Shown here one piece after another: positions 62,619 to 64,000 of a stretch of DNA of 64,000 bases. The notes under the pieces are model-generated. The model searched no databases and was not told where the DNA came from. It saw nothing but the letters and a program-made list of their open reading frames with translations. A program made the translations under genes and the position numbers. Origin of the DNA: BPGX01 sp037447455. GTDB lineage: Bacteria > Bacteroidota > Bacteroidia > B-17B0 > Aurantibacillaceae. The first letter of the stretch is position 1. Each line of letters opens with the position of its first letter. The stretch spans positions 43,928 through 107,927 of the forward strand of contig JBBIGQ010000007.1 of NCBI GenBank assembly GCA_037447455.1, given 5' to 3'.

Positions 62619-64000
62619 TTAGAGTTCAAATTTTATGCCTTGTGCAAGTGGTAGCTGCGTTCCCCAATTGATGGTATTGGTTTGTCTTCTCATATATGCT
62701 TTCCATGCGTCAGAACCACTTTCCCGGCCTCCGCCCGTTTCTTTTTCTCCGCCAAATGCGCCGCCAATCTCTGCGCCAGAGGTGCCGATATTTACATTTG
62801 CAATGCCACAATCGCTTCCATTGGCGGATAAAAAGTATTCAACTTCCCGTATGTTCAAAGACATGATGGAAGAAGATAACCCTTGTGGTACACTGTTTTG
62901 AATGTCTATAGCTTCTTCTAATGTTTTGTACTTCATCAAATATAAAATGGGTGCGAAGGTTTCTTCCTGTACAATTTTCATGTCGGGCGTAACTTCAGCA
63001 ATGCAGGGTTTTACATAGCACTCGCTTTCATAACCATGCCCTTCTAATACGCCACCAGGTACTATCATTTTGCCACCTTGTGCAATGACTTGTTCAATAG
63101 CATTCAAGTAGTTTTTTACGGCATTTTTATCAATCAAGGGGCCTACATGATTTTGCGGTTCCAGAGGATTTCCTATTTTCAACTGTTTGTAGACATTTAC
63201 CAATCTGTTCTTCACGTCATTGTAAATACTTTCATGAATGATTAGACGGCGGGTAGTGGTGCATCGTTGGCCAGCTGTTCCAACAGCACCAAAGACAATA
63301 GCAGGAATGGCTAAATCTAGGTCAGCAGAGGGCGTAACGATGATGGCATTATTACCTCCCAGTTCTAATATTGTTTTACCAAAACGAGTGGCTACTTTTT
63401 GTCCTACTTCTCTTCCCATTGCTGTTGACCCCGTTGCACTTATCAATGGCACACGATGATCGTTGACAAGTAAATCGCCTATTTTTCTATCACTTACAAT
63501 TAATGAGGAAATACCTTCAGGCAAATTGTTCTCTTTTGCTATTTCGTTCCAGATATTTTGTACGGCTACTGCTGAAATAGGTGTTTTGCTGGATGGCTTC
63601 CAGACACAAACATCGCCACAAACAGCGGCAATGGCAAAGTTCCAACTCCACACAGCCACCGGAAAATTAAAAGAAGAAATAATGCCGACGATACCTAAAG
63701 GATGCCATTGCTCGTACATTCGGTGATTAGGGCGTTCGCTTTGCATGGTTAATCCGTACAATTGTCTGGATAAACCTGTTGCAAAATCACAAATATCAAT
63801 CATTTCCTGTACCTCGCCTAATCCTTCCTGTAAGGATTTGCCCATTTCGTATGATACTAACTTGCCTAAATCGTTTTTCTTTTCTCTCAATTTATTTCCA
63901 AATTGACGAATGATGTCTCCTCTTTTGGGTGCCGGTATATTTCTCCAAAATATAAAAGCTTCTAATGCTGTTTTTATTACTTTATTGTAATCCTCAATAC
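62619..64000 (-). CDS. ALDH7-type (antiquitin-like) aldehyde dehydrogenase (partial, start off the right edge)
   Basis: About 460 residues are present; the frame stays open to the edge (IEDYNKVIKTALEAF, FWRNIPAPKRGDIIRQFGN), so the shorter TTG start at 63890 is not the real one and about 40-50 N-terminal residues are missing. Cofactor and catalytic motifs: FNFPVAVWSWN, WKPSSKTP, GSTAMGREVG, ELGGNNAIIV with the general base Glu, and GQRCTTTRRLI with the nucleophile Cys; NVNIGTSGAEIGGAFGGEKETGGGRE near the end. The set matches alpha-aminoadipic semialdehyde dehydrogenase (ALDH7A1-like), so lysine catabolism is likely. Confidence 0.93.
   Translation of the reverse strand, partial: IEDYNKVIKTALEAFIFWRNIPAPKRGDIIRQFGNKLREKKNDLGKLVSYEMGKSLQEGLGEVQEMIDICDFATGLSRQLYGLTMQSERPNHRMYEQWHPLGIVGIISSFNFPVAVWSWNFAIAAVCGDVCVWKPSSKTPISAVAVQNIWNEIAKENNLPEGISSLIVSDRKIGDLLVNDHRVPLISATGSTAMGREVGQKVATRFGKTILELGGNNAIIVTPSADLDLAIPAIVFGAVGTAGQRCTTTRRLIIHESIYNDVKNRLVNVYKQLKIGNPLEPQNHVGPLIDKNAVKNYLNAIEQVIAQGGKMIVPGGVLEGHGYESECYVKPCIAEVTPDMKIVQEETFAPILYLMKYKTLEEAIDIQNSVPQGLSSSIMSLNIREVEYFLSANGSDCGIANVNIGTSGAEIGGAFGGEKETGGGRESGSDAWKAYMRRQTNTINWGTQLPLAQGIKFEL

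Overview
The window looks like chromosomal DNA of a low-GC member of the Bacteroidota, probably from the Chitinophagales/Sphingobacteriia side rather than Bacteroidales. The evidence is: many secreted proteins ending in type IX secretion (T9SS) sorting domains, of both the type A and the gliding-associated CHU_C (type B) kind; a TonB receptor paired with a DUF4249 lipoprotein; DnaE with a built-in exonuclease; a short ATP synthase epsilon subunit next to beta; and promoters of the Bacteroidota form TTTG-N19-21-TAnnTTTG. Such -7 boxes sit close upstream of many genes. In several genes an apparent upstream TTG or GTG start lies in or beside the -7 box, so the start was moved downstream.

Layout. 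1-2.4 kb: a membrane protein cut by the left edge, gpsA, and a headless T9SS cargo remnant. 2.4-6.5 kb: two TPM-domain genes, tRNA-Leu(UAG) and a large secreted CotH-like protein. 6.5-12.8 kb: a frameshifted HARE-HTH/HrgA-like gene, aconitase, a repeat-bearing intergenic region and a secreted M43 metalloprotease. 12.8-20 kb: dnaE, then a leftward def/guaB block with a TPR lipoprotein. 20-25 kb: DUF4197, a 1080-residue adhesin-like CHU_C protein, a long perfect hairpin and a TM2-like protein. 25-27.8 kb: a decay zone with two broken cell-envelope genes and a broken PemK/MazF-like fragment. 26.5-30.1 kb: a leftward acyl-chain cluster (KAS III, ACP, KAS III, SDR). 30.1-36.6 kb: a TMTC-like membrane/TPR protein, an ATPase flanked by near-identical 30-bp repeats, and two CHU_C proteins. 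36.6-44.4 kb: ispD, a PolX-like protein with an apparently dead polymerase site, TonB receptor plus DUF4249, nadC and a phosphoesterase. 44.5-49.6 kb: a giant Ig-repeat secreted protein and atpD-atpC. 50-64 kb: a T9SS protein, thiF/thiH/tex, a sulfotransferase overlapping a sigma-54 response regulator, dtd, an M61 peptidase, a TPR membrane protein, a SUI1 protein, a SlyD-type isomerase and an ALDH7-type dehydrogenase cut by the right edge.

Housekeeping genes (dnaE, guaB, def, atpDC, gpsA, ispD, nadC, tex, acn) are intact and interleaved with surface proteins. The least ordinary items are the acyl cluster with two KAS III enzymes, the repeat-flanked ATPase, the polymerase-dead PolX, the CotH protein missing its acidic motif, and the decay zone. 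I did not find a system I could defend as wholly new. Several frame breaks fall in homopolymer runs, so some may be sequencing errors; the 25-26.5 kb region also has stop codons and an apparent internal deletion, which points to real decay.
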